Source: an uncultured cyanobacterium (GTDB taxonomy: Bacteria > Cyanobacteriota > Cyanobacteriia > Cyanobacteriales > Nostocaceae). Taken from it: DNA of 64,000 nucleotides. The notes under the pieces are model-generated. The model made no database searches, was not told where the DNA came from, and saw only the letters and a program-made list of their open reading frames with translations. The stretch's first letter is position 1. Each line of letters begins with the position of its first letter. A program made the position numbers and the translations under genes. The DNA lies in the NCBI GenBank assembly GCA_903848645.1, contig CAINGU010000100.1, positions 96,576 to 160,575 on the forward strand. The letters are read 5' to 3'. Below are positions 1-8,318 of the stretch, one piece after another.

Positions 1-23
1 TGCGTGTAATATCTCTAGATTGG

Positions 24-755
24 GTGAAGAAAAATATAACTATGCCTATATTAAGCACTACGGGAAATACGGAAACAGTTCACAGTCAAGCTGGGACAAT
101 GATAGAGTTGCATTCTGTTTCCAAAACTTATCTTCATAGTCATCATGCTTTACTTGATGTTAGTCTGCAAGTAAATAAAGGAGAATTTCTATTTATTACG
201 GGTGCTAGTGGTTCTGGTAAATCCACACTTTTGAAAATGCTCTATGGTGCGGAATTACCTACCCAGGGAGAAGTGATAGTTGATAATATTAATGTAGCCA
301 CTTTAGAAAACTATGGTTTATCATTATTGCGTCGTCGTATTGGCATTGTTTTTCAAGACTATAAACTCATTCCCCAGCGCACAGTTGCCGAAAATATCAC
401 TTTTGTATTACAAGCACAAGGTTATACTCGCAAAGAAATTCAACGTCGCTTAGAACCAACTTTAAAATTAGTGGGTTTATTATCTAAAGCTGACAGATTT
501 CCAGATCAACTTTCTGGGGGAGAACAGCAGCGGGTAAGTATTGCGCGAGCAATTGTAGGCACACCACCTTTACTATTAGCTGATGAACCTACGGGTAATC
601 TTGATCCTGATAATTCTTGGCAAGTAATTGAAATTTTTCAAAAGTTAAATTCCTTTGGGGCAACGGTGATTATCACTACCCATGATGAGCAATTAGTAAG
701 GCGTTGTCATCATCCAGTGGTGCAAGTTAAAGATGGAAAATTATATCGAAAGTAA
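24..755 (+). CDS. ftsE: FtsE-like cell-division ABC transporter ATP-binding protein
   Basis: This is a single-domain ABC ATPase of 243 residues. Walker A (GASGSGKST) lies at about residues 60-68, the Q-loop is FQDYKL, the signature is LSGGEQQR and Walker B is [12 protein letters not shown]. FtsE pairs with the membrane protein FtsX and couples septum formation to peptidoglycan hydrolysis at the inner membrane. The first 25 residues precede the usual family start, MIEL, which lies at 99. Cyanobacterial FtsE proteins often carry such an extension, so I keep the upstream start with reserve. No ftsX is seen inside the window; it could lie upstream or elsewhere. The next gene runs the other way. 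Confidence 0.88.
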   Translation: MKKNITMPILSTTGNTETVHSQAGTMIELHSVSKTYLHSHHALLDVSLQVNKGEFLFITGASGSGKSTLLKMLYGAELPTQGEVIVDNINVATLENYGLSLLRRRIGIVFQDYKLIPQRTVAENITFVLQAQGYTRKEIQRRLEPTLKLVGLLSKADRFPDQLSGGEQQRVSIARAIVGTPPLLLADEPTGNLDPDNSWQVIEIFQKLNSFGATVIITTHDEQLVRRCHHPVVQVKDGKLYRK

Positions 756-789
756 TTAAATATAGCAGGAATAAGTCTAAAGCTTTTTA

Positions 790-1033
790 GAAGGTGTTTG
801 AAAAGTCTAAATTCATACTAGCCCTGGCGATTAGAAAGATGCCTTCGGCTCCCGTAAGGGATACGCGGCTACACAGACAAAACCCACCTATTCCTTCGGA
901 ACGCTACGCGAACGTGGGTTAAAAAGCTTAATTTTTCGCTAGTCCACGCAGGTGGACTTGGTTTGTGTAGTAGCGTTCGCCCTTGGCGTGGCGAAGCCAT
1001 ATTATATTCGCCCAAAACTTTTCAAACATCCTC
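790..1033. mobile_element. MITE-like element with 18-bp terminal inverted repeats, copy 1
   Basis: The ends are imperfect inverted repeats: GAAGGTGTTTGAAAAGT on the left, and GAGGATGTTTGAAAAGT reading inward from the right. Both are flanked by TTA (787-789 and 1034-1036), which looks like a 3-bp target-site duplication. The same ends and the same triplet flank a second element at 13912-14075, although the interiors differ. No transposase is encoded, so it would have moved in trans. The interior contains another hairpin repeat (868-974). The right-hand TTA is the stop codon of menH on the minus strand. Confidence 0.75.
868..974. repeat. Dispersed hairpin repeat (GCTACACAGAC...), expanded copy
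   Basis: Outer arms GCTACACAGACAAAACC and GTTTGTGTAGTAGC enclose two smaller palindromes, AACCCACC...GTGGGTT and AGTCCACGCAGGTGGACT. A shorter copy lies at 47167-47242. In this copy the loop of the first palindrome is replaced by about 24 bases (890-913) that themselves form a TTCCTTCGGAACGC-type palindrome. The unit sits inside the MITE at 790-1033. Repeats of this kind are common between genes in Nostocales. Confidence 0.7.
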
Positions 1034-1828
1034 TTAGAGAAAATTTTGAATATGTTGCACAAATGCTAAAGTATTTTCTAGGTGGATATTATGTCCAACT
1101 TGAGGAATTATTTGTAATTTAGCAAAGTTACATTTTTCAGTTATTGCAATATTAATGCCAATAAACTTTTCATCTTTTTCACCAACTAATAATAATAGAG
1201 GAATAGTATTTTTAATTAACAATTCCCATAAATAAGGTTGAGAACCTGTTCCCATAAACTGCAATGATTTGACTAAATTGAGGGGATGATTGGTTAATCT
1301 ACTGGCTATCATAGATTGGTATTGAGGATGATTTTTGATATCTCCAAAAATAGGCCGTTGATACCAATTATTGAGAAAGTGATAAAAATCATCTTTATTG
1401 ATCATTCTAGTTAATTTCTGAGCTATTTGAGCATCACTTTTAATTCTCGTTAATCTTGCTGTTTCTGTTGCTAAACCTGGGGAAGCAGATTCTAAAATAA
1501 CTTTAATAAATCTGTGGGGAAAATGCAGGGTGAGATATAAAGCTAATCTTCCTCCCATTGAATAACCAATTAAATAACATTGGTCTATTTTTAATTGATC
1601 TAATAATTGTATAATAGCTGTGGCTGTAGAGGCCATTGTATAGCCTTCATCATCTAAAACCTGAGTTTTCCCATGTCCAGGTAAATCAATAGTCAGATAG
1701 GAAAAATTATTATATAGTAATTTTATGGCTTCGTCAAATTCATGAATATTACCCATAAAGCCATGTAGAAATAGAATTAGTGGTTTATGAAAATTACCTG
1801 TTAAAGAATAATTGAATATATATGTCAT
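1034..1828 (-). CDS. menH: MenH-like 2-succinyl-6-hydroxy-2,4-cyclohexadiene-1-carboxylate synthase
   Basis: This alpha/beta hydrolase fold protein has 264 residues, the normal MenH size. The nucleophile serine is in GYSMGGR (Ser90), the acid in GEKDEKF and the histidine in VGHNIHLEN. LHGFMGN near residue 21 is the oxyanion region. MenH removes pyruvate from SEPHCHC to give SHCHC in menaquinone/phylloquinone synthesis; in cyanobacteria the product supplies the photosystem I A1 quinone. The start codon directly follows the stop of the upstream sensor kinase (TAAATG), so the two are probably cotranscribed. The stop codon coincides with the target duplication of the adjacent MITE. A generic hydrolase is the alternative, but the motif set fits MenH well. 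Confidence 0.82.
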   Translation of the reverse strand: MTYIFNYSLTGNFHKPLILFLHGFMGNIHEFDEAIKLLYNNFSYLTIDLPGHGKTQVLDDEGYTMASTATAIIQLLDQLKIDQCYLIGYSMGGRLALYLTLHFPHRFIKVILESASPGLATETARLTRIKSDAQIAQKLTRMINKDDFYHFLNNWYQRPIFGDIKNHPQYQSMIASRLTNHPLNLVKSLQFMGTGSQPYLWELLIKNTIPLLLLVGEKDEKFIGINIAITEKCNFAKLQIIPQVGHNIHLENTLAFVQHIQNFL

Positions 1829-3373
1829 TTAAGAAATAACCTGGATAGGAATCTCAATTTGAAATTCTGTACCTTTTTCAGGACTAGAAAAACAGCGGAT
1901 TTTACCTTTATGTTCTTCAACAATAATTTGGTAAGTAATAGATAATCCTAAACCAGTTCCCTTACCTACAGGTTTTGTTGTAAAAAAGGGATCAAATATT
2001 CGTTGCTGATTTTCTTTGGGAATACCAATTCCATTATCAGCAATGGCAATTAAAATAAAATTAGATTCTACTAATTTAGTAGTAATGGAAATTTGGGGAT
2101 TTTCTACTAATTGTTTAGTTTCTAAAGCATCAATAGCATTGGTTAAGATATTCAAAAATGCCTGGTTAAGTTTTGCTGCATAACACTCTATTAGTGGTAA
2201 ATCATCATATTTCTTAATAATTTCAATGGCTGGAGAATCTAATTGTTTATGAAATTGAGAATGAAGTATCATGAGAATACTGTCTATATTTTTATGAATA
2301 TCAACTTTTTTGATTTCAGTTTCACCTAAGTGAGAAAAAGTTCGCAGAGACAGCACAATATCGCGGCTGCGACTTGTACCGATTTCCATTGATTTTATAA
2401 CTTTTGGTAAATCTGATTTAATAAAATCTAAATCAATTAATTTCGTAAGAATCTTTATTTCTATTTCTTTATCAACTTTGAAATGATATTTTTCATAAAG
2501 TTCTACTAGTTGTAATAAGTCTGTCATGTATTGGTGAAGATGAGGGAGGTTAGGATGGATAAAATTGATAGAATTATTAAGTTCGTGAGCTATTCCCGCA
2601 ACTAGCTGTCCCAAACTACACATTTTTTCCTTTTGGATAAGTTGAATTTGGGTTTTTTCTATTTCCTCTAATGCTTCTTGAATTTTATTATCACTAATTG
2701 TTAAATTTTTTAATGTGTGAAAAAGCAAGATGAAAAAATTTATTAATGCTAGGCATAAACCTGCTGTTTGAATAATTTGTAATGTATATGTTCTATTATT
2801 AGATATATTCTGCTGTTCTGTAGTGATTTGATTCATTAAGTTTAGTAATTGCAGATTATTCTTATTTGAATAAGCTATGGCATCTTGTAATGATTGCTGA
2901 GGAATTTTATTTCTAGAGGAAATAATAGGTTCAATTTTGAGTTTATATGGATTCCAAATTGCTTCAGATTGAGTGAGTAGATTTTTAATTTTAGTATTTT
3001 GCATAGCGGGAATAAATACTGGTTTTCCATCACTACCAGTTACGGTTTTTCCTATTTTTAATCCTATTAAAGTTTGATCAAATTGTTTGTAAGCCTGTGC
3101 TAATTCATCCTGTGGAATAGTGATTGTTTGTGCGGTCTGTGTTGCTATTTGTAATTGTAAGATAGTTTTCGAAATTCTTTGTGATAACATTCGCTGACGA
3201 CCAGACAAGTTAATAATTATAGCATCTTCTTTTAATTGAGAAGATATCAAAAAATTAGGAAGAAGAACACCTAAATCAAAACACAAAAATAGAGCCGCTG
3301 AAAGAAAAATAATCCGGTATTTTCCTGGAAAAAATAAATATTTAGGCACTATTTGCTGAAATTTTGCTATCAT
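1829..3373 (-). CDS. Membrane sensor histidine kinase with PilJ-type N-terminal domain
   Basis: This protein has 514 residues. A first membrane segment lies at about 21-43 and a second at about 203-222. Between them is an extracytoplasmic domain of the PilJ/nitrate-sensor type; GRQRMLSQRISK near residue 59 is its hallmark. A coiled stretch follows, then the H-box (GIAHELNN, phospho-acceptor His near 263), an N-box (NAIDAL), G1 (DNGIGIP), F-box (FDPFFTTK) and G2 (GTGLGLS). It should autophosphorylate in response to a ligand and pass the phosphate to a response regulator, none of which is adjacent. It is placed directly upstream of menH with no spacer. The signal is unknown. Confidence 0.85.
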   Translation of the reverse strand: MIAKFQQIVPKYLFFPGKYRIIFLSAALFLCFDLGVLLPNFLISSQLKEDAIIINLSGRQRMLSQRISKTILQLQIATQTAQTITIPQDELAQAYKQFDQTLIGLKIGKTVTGSDGKPVFIPAMQNTKIKNLLTQSEAIWNPYKLKIEPIISSRNKIPQQSLQDAIAYSNKNNLQLLNLMNQITTEQQNISNNRTYTLQIIQTAGLCLALINFFILLFHTLKNLTISDNKIQEALEEIEKTQIQLIQKEKMCSLGQLVAGIAHELNNSINFIHPNLPHLHQYMTDLLQLVELYEKYHFKVDKEIEIKILTKLIDLDFIKSDLPKVIKSMEIGTSRSRDIVLSLRTFSHLGETEIKKVDIHKNIDSILMILHSQFHKQLDSPAIEIIKKYDDLPLIECYAAKLNQAFLNILTNAIDALETKQLVENPQISITTKLVESNFILIAIADNGIGIPKENQQRIFDPFFTTKPVGKGTGLGLSITYQIIVEEHKGKIRCFSSPEKGTEFQIEIPIQVIS

Positions 3374-3484
3374 GATTTAATATTTTAAAATAGATGCTCT
3401 GACATATAGAAACCAAAAAATATTCTCAGTGGTTTTGATCTACCCAGTTAATAATGGCAATGGATATTTTTGAGTCTGCTAAGG

Positions 3485-3898
3485 TTAAGGTAAAAACCGA
3501 TCTAAAGCCGCTTTGAGTTGTTCAATTTCTACATCAATATTACCTTCTTGGGCGGCTCTAGCGATACACTCAGTTAAATGTTCATCCAAAATAATGCGTG
3601 CTACTTTATCTATTGCCCCACGCACAGCAGCAACTTGTAATAATACATCAGGACAAGGGGTATTTTGCTGTACCATTGTCTTAATTCCCCGAACGTGTCC
3701 TTCTATACGGGAAAGACGATTGACAATTTTTCGTAAGGACTCTTCACTATGGATATGAGCATGAATAGAATCACCCTGATTATGTGGATTATCTGTATGA
3801 TTGTGGTGATGTTCTCCTAACTCTGATGCAGCCAAGGAGTCGTTAGTTACTGGGTTTGCTCCATTCATAGGTGATTGTCTTAATATTTGTTCTGGCAT
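3485..3898 (-). CDS. CsoR/RcnR/InrS-family metal-sensing repressor with His-rich N-terminus
   Basis: The C-terminal 85 residues are a CsoR-like helical domain: RLSRIEGHVRGI, then the thiolate Cys in NTPCPD and the HxxxC pair in DEHLTEC. These are the Cys-His-Cys ligands of Cu(I) or Ni(II) sensors. A segment with nine His (HHHNHTDNPH and HAHIH) precedes the domain, as in cyanobacterial nickel sensor InrS. The family represses efflux genes until metal binds. I chose the ATG at 3898; another ATG lies at 3868, and an upstream TTG at 4000 looks unlikely. No start has a clear Shine-Dalgarno site. It is transcribed divergently from the HtrA gene. The metal cannot be told from sequence alone. Confidence 0.8.
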   Translation of the reverse strand: MPEQILRQSPMNGANPVTNDSLAASELGEHHHNHTDNPHNQGDSIHAHIHSEESLRKIVNRLSRIEGHVRGIKTMVQQNTPCPDVLLQVAAVRGAIDKVARIILDEHLTECIARAAQEGNIDVEIEQLKAALDRFLP

Positions 3899-4134
3899 TT
3901 TGGCGTTAATCAATATTTTAGCCCAGAGAGCGCAGTGAAAGATTTGAATAAAGCCTGAGTAGAAAATTTTACCTAGAGGATCTTTGCGGTTAATTAGCAA
4001 TTATGACAATCACAGAAACTTAAAATTGAGTAAAAATGTCAATAAACTAGAATCCTGATTTAATCTGTAAAAATAGGCGTAGATAGATTTATCAAGAAAC
4101 AGCAAAAATTAGGCTTGTAGATTAGGTTGTGATT

Positions 4135-5346
4135 ATGCGATTTTCCAAATTAGCCCGGTCTATCCGAAAATTCAATACCCATATTTTAGCGATTTTTCTG
4201 GGAGTGATATTGACTGTTACCTCCCTGCGTGTGTTACCTTCAGCAGCAGAACCGGGTCCCAATCCTGTCACTGAGTTATCAACAAAAGTTGCTCAAAAGC
4301 CATCTTCCGCTACCGCTGTCATTGGTAGTCATAGTTTTGTGACAGCAGCAGTAAATCGTGTAGGCTCGGCAGTAGTGAGAATTGATACTGAACGAACGAT
4401 TACTCGCCGAAATGATCCAATGCTGGAAGACCCATTTTTTCGGCGGTTTTTTGGTGATAGCTTTCCCCAACAATCACCAACTGAACAGTTACGAGGTTTA
4501 GGTTCTGGTTTTATTCTCGACAAAAGCGGCGTAATTCTTACCAATGCTCACGTAGTTGATAAGGCTGATAAAGTTACAGTCCGTCTCAAGGATGGTCGCA
4601 CTTTTAAAGGTAAAGTTCAAGGCATTGATGAAGTTACAGATTTGGCTGTAGTTAAGATTAATGCTGGTAAGGATTTACCTGTTGCCCCTTTAGGTGATTC
4701 TGATAATGTAGAGGTAGGAGATTGGGCGATCGCTGTGGGTAATCCGTTAGGATTTGATAATACTGTCACTTTGGGTATTGTCAGCACCCTGAAACGTTCT
4801 AGCGCCCAAGTAGGAATCAGCGATAAACGGTTAGACTTCATTCAAACTGACGCAGCTATTAACCCTGGTAATTCCGGTGGACCATTATTAAATGGTTTAG
4901 GAGAAGTGATTGGAATTAATACCGCAATTCGCGCCGATGCGATGGGGATTGGGTTTGCAATTCCTATTGATAAGGCTAAAGCGATCGCTGCTCAATTGCA
5001 ACGTGATGGTAAGGTTGCTCACCCCTACTTAGGTGTACAAATGGTGACATTAACACCGGAATTAGCAAAACAAAATAACACTGATCCTAACTCCATGTTT
5101 GCGATTCCTGAAGTCACCGGTGTTTTGGTGATGCGGGTTGTCCCTAATTCTCCGGCTGCAACTGCGGGTATCCGTCGCGGAGATGTAATTGTGCAAATTG
5201 ATAACAAAGCCATTACCAGCGCTGAACAGTTGCAAGGTGTGGTAGAAGACAGTACCCTTGGTCAAACTTTACAGGTAAAAGTGCAAAGAGGTAATCAGAC
5301 ACAGATGCTTTCAGTCCGCACCGCTGAGTTGAAAGACCTTTCTTAG
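4135..5346 (+). CDS. HtrA/HhoA-family trypsin-like serine protease with PDZ domain
   Basis: An N-terminal membrane/signal segment (about residues 15-35, ILAIFLGVILTVTS) precedes a trypsin-like domain with the full triad: His in TNAHVVD, Asp in TDLAVV and Ser in NPGNSGGPL. One PDZ domain follows (GVLVMRVVPNSPAATAGI). The length, 403 residues, is normal for the cyanobacterial HtrA/HhoA/HhoB group, which degrades damaged proteins in the periplasm or at membranes. The ATG at 4135 is preferred to the in-frame GTG at 4129. Two HIP1 octamers lie inside the gene (4726 and 4981). A paralogue with the same architecture is on the minus strand at 32760-33962. Confidence 0.9.
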   Translation: MRFSKLARSIRKFNTHILAIFLGVILTVTSLRVLPSAAEPGPNPVTELSTKVAQKPSSATAVIGSHSFVTAAVNRVGSAVVRIDTERTITRRNDPMLEDPFFRRFFGDSFPQQSPTEQLRGLGSGFILDKSGVILTNAHVVDKADKVTVRLKDGRTFKGKVQGIDEVTDLAVVKINAGKDLPVAPLGDSDNVEVGDWAIAVGNPLGFDNTVTLGIVSTLKRSSAQVGISDKRLDFIQTDAAINPGNSGGPLLNGLGEVIGINTAIRADAMGIGFAIPIDKAKAIAAQLQRDGKVAHPYLGVQMVTLTPELAKQNNTDPNSMFAIPEVTGVLVMRVVPNSPAATAGIRRGDVIVQIDNKAITSAEQLQGVVEDSTLGQTLQVKVQRGNQTQMLSVRTAELKDLS

Positions 5347-5477
5347 TTAGTTTAAAGTATGGGGGTATGCTTCAGTGTACCCCTGACTATATCTGTAGAA
5401 ATTATTTTCACACCCATAGGCTCACCTCAACCGAGAATCAAGCTATCATTTTCGGAAAAAGAGCAGGGTATCTGAAT

Positions 5478-7325
5478 ATGTGTCAACATTGTCAGCAGGT
5501 GATAACAGAGCTAGATATTAATATTGAACTTTTCTTTCAAAAGTTAGATATTCTGCCAAATAAAAAGCAACTTAGTGAATTTGATCAGACAATTATTTGT
5601 CAATCACTTTTGGGATATTCTCGACAACAAATAGCTAATATAGTCAATTTATCTGAGCAAAATATTAGGGATAGATTGAGTAAATATATCTATCCTAGAA
5701 TAGCAGAATTAATGCAAGTTGACCAAGAGCAAATAGCTGGTAACTGGGTAATAATTCTCAATTTTTTACTTAATACCAATAATGGTTATAAATTAAATCC
5801 TGCCCCTCAATTAAATAATGATAACTTCCAAGGAAGTTTTGGCAGACAAATTTTTCTTTATCCACCTAATCCAGAAATTGTTAAGTTGCAGATTGAAGGA
5901 ACACAATTTTATCAACAAGGACTTTACTATCAAGCCTTAAAGTGCTTTCTTTGGGCTTGGAAAAAAGAATTAGAGATTTACGGAATTGGTAATCCAGAAA
6001 TTTTAATTTATATTAATAACTGTTTGATTGAATACAAGCAATCGCTTTTACAAACAAGAGGAATTGAAGTTTATACTCTAGCCGTAGTTGTGCCATTTTA
6101 TCACAATCATGGTCATGTTGCGGCTGAAATTTTGCGAGGCATAGCCCAAATTCAATTACAATTAAATTTACCAATATTTGACAAAATTAATTTAGAAAAA
6201 GAGATCAACTTAGAGGACATTAGACCTCATACATTTTTTACTTTAAATAATACAGTTCATCCTCTAGCTTTACGGATTTTAATTGTTAATGATCCTAATA
6301 ATTTGTATGCTTCATACAACCAAACAGCAGAGAATTTAGCTAATTTAGCATCACAATTAAATTTAATTGCTATTATTGGTCACTATTCCAGTGAAATGAC
6401 TAAAAAGGCACTACAATTTTATTCTCAAAAAGGTCTGGTTTTAGTAAATTCTAGTAGTACATCTAATGAACTTTCCTATTTATCTGGTGGTGAAAGCTTA
6501 TCATTTTTTAGATTAACTACTCAAGATAACATTAATGCCAAAAAATTAGGTGACTATTTAAAGAACATACTTGCAGTTAAAAGTCAACCAAAAGTAGCTA
6601 TTATCTATAACAAAAATAGTAGTTATAGTAATTCATATAGAAATTCTATTAAGAAATATCTAGAAGAATATGAAAAATCATTTATTTTGCTATCAGAATG
6701 TAGTTATATCAGTGAAAATTACTATCAATTTCAAAAATATATAGAAGATATTAAACAAAAAGGTGTTGATATTATTATTGTAATTCCCGATGGAGGAATT
6801 GAATCTAATTCTCTCAATAATACTGGGCTGATTAGCAGATTAAATCTCAATAATTGTCTAATAGCAGGTTCAGCTACCTTTTATCATGAAAATGTTTTAC
6901 ATTGGATTGATGAGCAAAGTCAGAATAACTTAGTTAATCAAAATAATTATCAAATTATAGCCTGTATTCCTTGGCATTGGCACAGTCAAGAAAATGGCTG
7001 TAATGGAGAGAATCAATTAGCCAAAAACTTTTGTGAAATAGGCAAAGAATTATGGGGAGAAGAAAAGTTAACATGGCGTAGTGCAACTGCTTTTGATTCA
7101 GTCTTAATAATTTTGAGAACTTTAGAAAAACATAACAAATACATTCAGGATAGTCAATCTTTACTGATCAAGATGAATCAATATTTTAAAGAACAGAAAA
7201 AACAAGTGAGAGGAGTTACAGGAATTATCGAATTTGATGAAAATGGCGATCGCATCAATCCTCCAGCAGAAATAGTAGCTGTAAAATGGGATGCACAGCA
7301 GCAAAAATGGCAATGGACAGTTTAA
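5478..7325 (+). CDS. HTH-like N-terminus fused to a type-1 periplasmic-binding-protein fold
   Basis: The ATG at 5478 gives 615 residues. Residues ~1-100 contain a helix-turn-helix-like segment (LLGYSRQQIANIVNLSEQNI) reminiscent of N-terminal modules of cyanobacterial vWA/STAND-associated proteins. A short TPR-like stretch follows (~135-185, GLYYQALKCFLWAWKKEL). From about residue 190 the protein resembles Leu/Ile/Val-type ligand receptors: AIIGHYSSEMTKKA, LVLVNSSSTSNEL, KVAIIYNKNSSYS, WRSATAFDS and GVTGIIEFDENGDR. There is no signal peptide, so the receptor part is probably cytoplasmic, unlike a transporter subunit. No permease genes are adjacent. Function unknown; ligand-controlled regulation is an inference. 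An upstream start at 5367 is in frame but less likely. Confidence 0.65.
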   Translation: MCQHCQQVITELDINIELFFQKLDILPNKKQLSEFDQTIICQSLLGYSRQQIANIVNLSEQNIRDRLSKYIYPRIAELMQVDQEQIAGNWVIILNFLLNTNNGYKLNPAPQLNNDNFQGSFGRQIFLYPPNPEIVKLQIEGTQFYQQGLYYQALKCFLWAWKKELEIYGIGNPEILIYINNCLIEYKQSLLQTRGIEVYTLAVVVPFYHNHGHVAAEILRGIAQIQLQLNLPIFDKINLEKEINLEDIRPHTFFTLNNTVHPLALRILIVNDPNNLYASYNQTAENLANLASQLNLIAIIGHYSSEMTKKALQFYSQKGLVLVNSSSTSNELSYLSGGESLSFFRLTTQDNINAKKLGDYLKNILAVKSQPKVAIIYNKNSSYSNSYRNSIKKYLEEYEKSFILLSECSYISENYYQFQKYIEDIKQKGVDIIIVIPDGGIESNSLNNTGLISRLNLNNCLIAGSATFYHENVLHWIDEQSQNNLVNQNNYQIIACIPWHWHSQENGCNGENQLAKNFCEIGKELWGEEKLTWRSATAFDSVLIILRTLEKHNKYIQDSQSLLIKMNQYFKEQKKQVRGVTGIIEFDENGDRINPPAEIVAVKWDAQQQKWQWTV

Positions 7326-7333
7326 TAATAAAA

Positions 7334-7435
7334 ATTGTTTCACACTTGTCGTCAAAATTTTCTACGCTTGAAGCATAAATCTTGAAAGTCTTACCGCTAG
7401 ATTATATTTATAGCATTCAGGTAAGAGAATTAATG
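7334..7435 (+). repeat. Promoter-like direct repeat, copy 1 (upstream of the 7433 gene)
   Basis: This segment and 8219-8318 share long identical blocks in the same order: GTTTCACAC-TGTCGTCAAAA, TTCTA-GCTTGAAG, AAAT, TTTATAGCATT-AGG, and each ends at an ATG. The copies lie about 885 bp apart, each immediately upstream of a gene. The A/T block before TAGCATT could hold a -10 element. A duplicated regulatory region, or the edges of a duplicated segment whose coding part diverged, are both possible. Confidence 0.6.
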
Positions 7436-7996
7436 GCTAGACGAAATCTATTGTTTTTTATTATTCAGACCATGATCAAGTTTTGCATAGGTTGTGGCTT
7501 CTTAGTATCAGTGTTTTTTGCACTTGCTTCACCTTTGTTAATTAGCTGGGGGATAGGCGCAGTAGATGCTGTAAATTGTCAACGTTTAAATCCAAATAAT
7601 ACTATTTGTGAATATCAATCTTGGCGTTTGTATGGATATTGGCATGGAATTCAAAATTTTCAACTACAAAATGCTGAAATTAATAATACAAGCGATTATC
7701 AAGGTTGTAGTTACACAATTAATTTAATAACAGATAAAGGTAAAGTTTATTGGCGTGAATATCAGTGCTATTTCGGGTTAGTACCCCAAGAAGCTAAGAC
7801 AGATTTAGCTCAATTTCATAATTTATTCAATAGTAATTCTGAACCATTATTGCGAATTAAACGAAGTAATAGTTTGCTAATGAATCTTTTTTTATTCGCT
7901 ATTTCATTTTTATTTTCCATTTTCTCTTGGGGTCCCTTATTTGTGGTTGTTTGTAGTATTTTGCTATACCCCTATTCTCAAAAAAACAAAGCCTGA
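7433..7996 (+). CDS. Hypothetical membrane protein, two membrane segments
   Basis: I do not recognise this protein. The ATG at 7433 gives 187 residues; an in-frame TTG at 7382 is less likely because it lies inside the repeat shared with the hyuA upstream region. One hydrophobic segment is at about residues 15-40 (CIGCGFLVSVFFALASPLL) and another near the C-terminus (LFLFAISFLFSIFSWGPLFVV cut short here). The loop between holds five Cys residues, spaced as NCQRL, ICEY, QGCSY and YQCYF, which could form disulfides outside the cytoplasm. The gene lies between the binding-protein fusion and hyuA on the same strand. Confidence 0.55.
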   Translation: MARRNLLFFIIQTMIKFCIGCGFLVSVFFALASPLLISWGIGAVDAVNCQRLNPNNTICEYQSWRLYGYWHGIQNFQLQNAEINNTSDYQGCSYTINLITDKGKVYWREYQCYFGLVPQEAKTDLAQFHNLFNSNSEPLLRIKRSNSLLMNLFLFAISFLFSIFSWGPLFVVVCSILLYPYSQKNKA

Positions 7997-8218
7997 CAGT
8001 ATTTCAAAAAATATAAAAGTGAATTTTGTTGAATTTTGCTTGCAAATTAGAGTTTACATAAGCTGTTGTGCATTTAATTTATATATCAGAAGGAAGCAAG
8101 ATGCTCCCACTACAAAAATGTAAAATTTTTGTTTTCTACAATTTAGCTGCACATCAGCTTACAACCTAGTTAATTTCTGTTTCTGAACTCTTTAAATAAA
8201 CTAAACTAATTTTTCATA
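7997..8218. other. Non-coding AT-rich stretch
   Basis: I see no gene here. A fragment near 8092-8118 (GCAAGATGCTCCCACTAC) resembles the core of the 107-bp repeat family at 23314, 41771 and 43390, so this is probably a decayed repeat. The promoter-like repeat of hyuA follows at 8219. Confidence 0.4.
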
Positions 8219-8318
8219 ATGTTTCACACCTGTCGTCAAAATATTCTATGCTTGAAGTAGAAATACTCCAAATATTGTTGTTATTGTATTTTTATAGCAT
8301 TGAGGAAATTAAATAATG
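8219..8318 (+). repeat. Promoter-like direct repeat, copy 2 (upstream of hyuA)
   Basis: This is the second copy of the segment at 7334-7435. It shares CACAC-TGTCGTCAAAAT, TTCTA-GCTTGAAG and TTTATAGCATT-AGG in the same order and ends at the hyuA ATG (8316). Divergence is concentrated in the central 25 bases. It is a good candidate for the hyuA promoter, though no -35/-10 pair is convincing. Confidence 0.6.

Noticed and set aside
7941..8123. A 60-codon frame overlapping the end of the membrane-protein gene
   Set aside because: It overlaps the gene in another frame and runs into repeat debris; no start signal.
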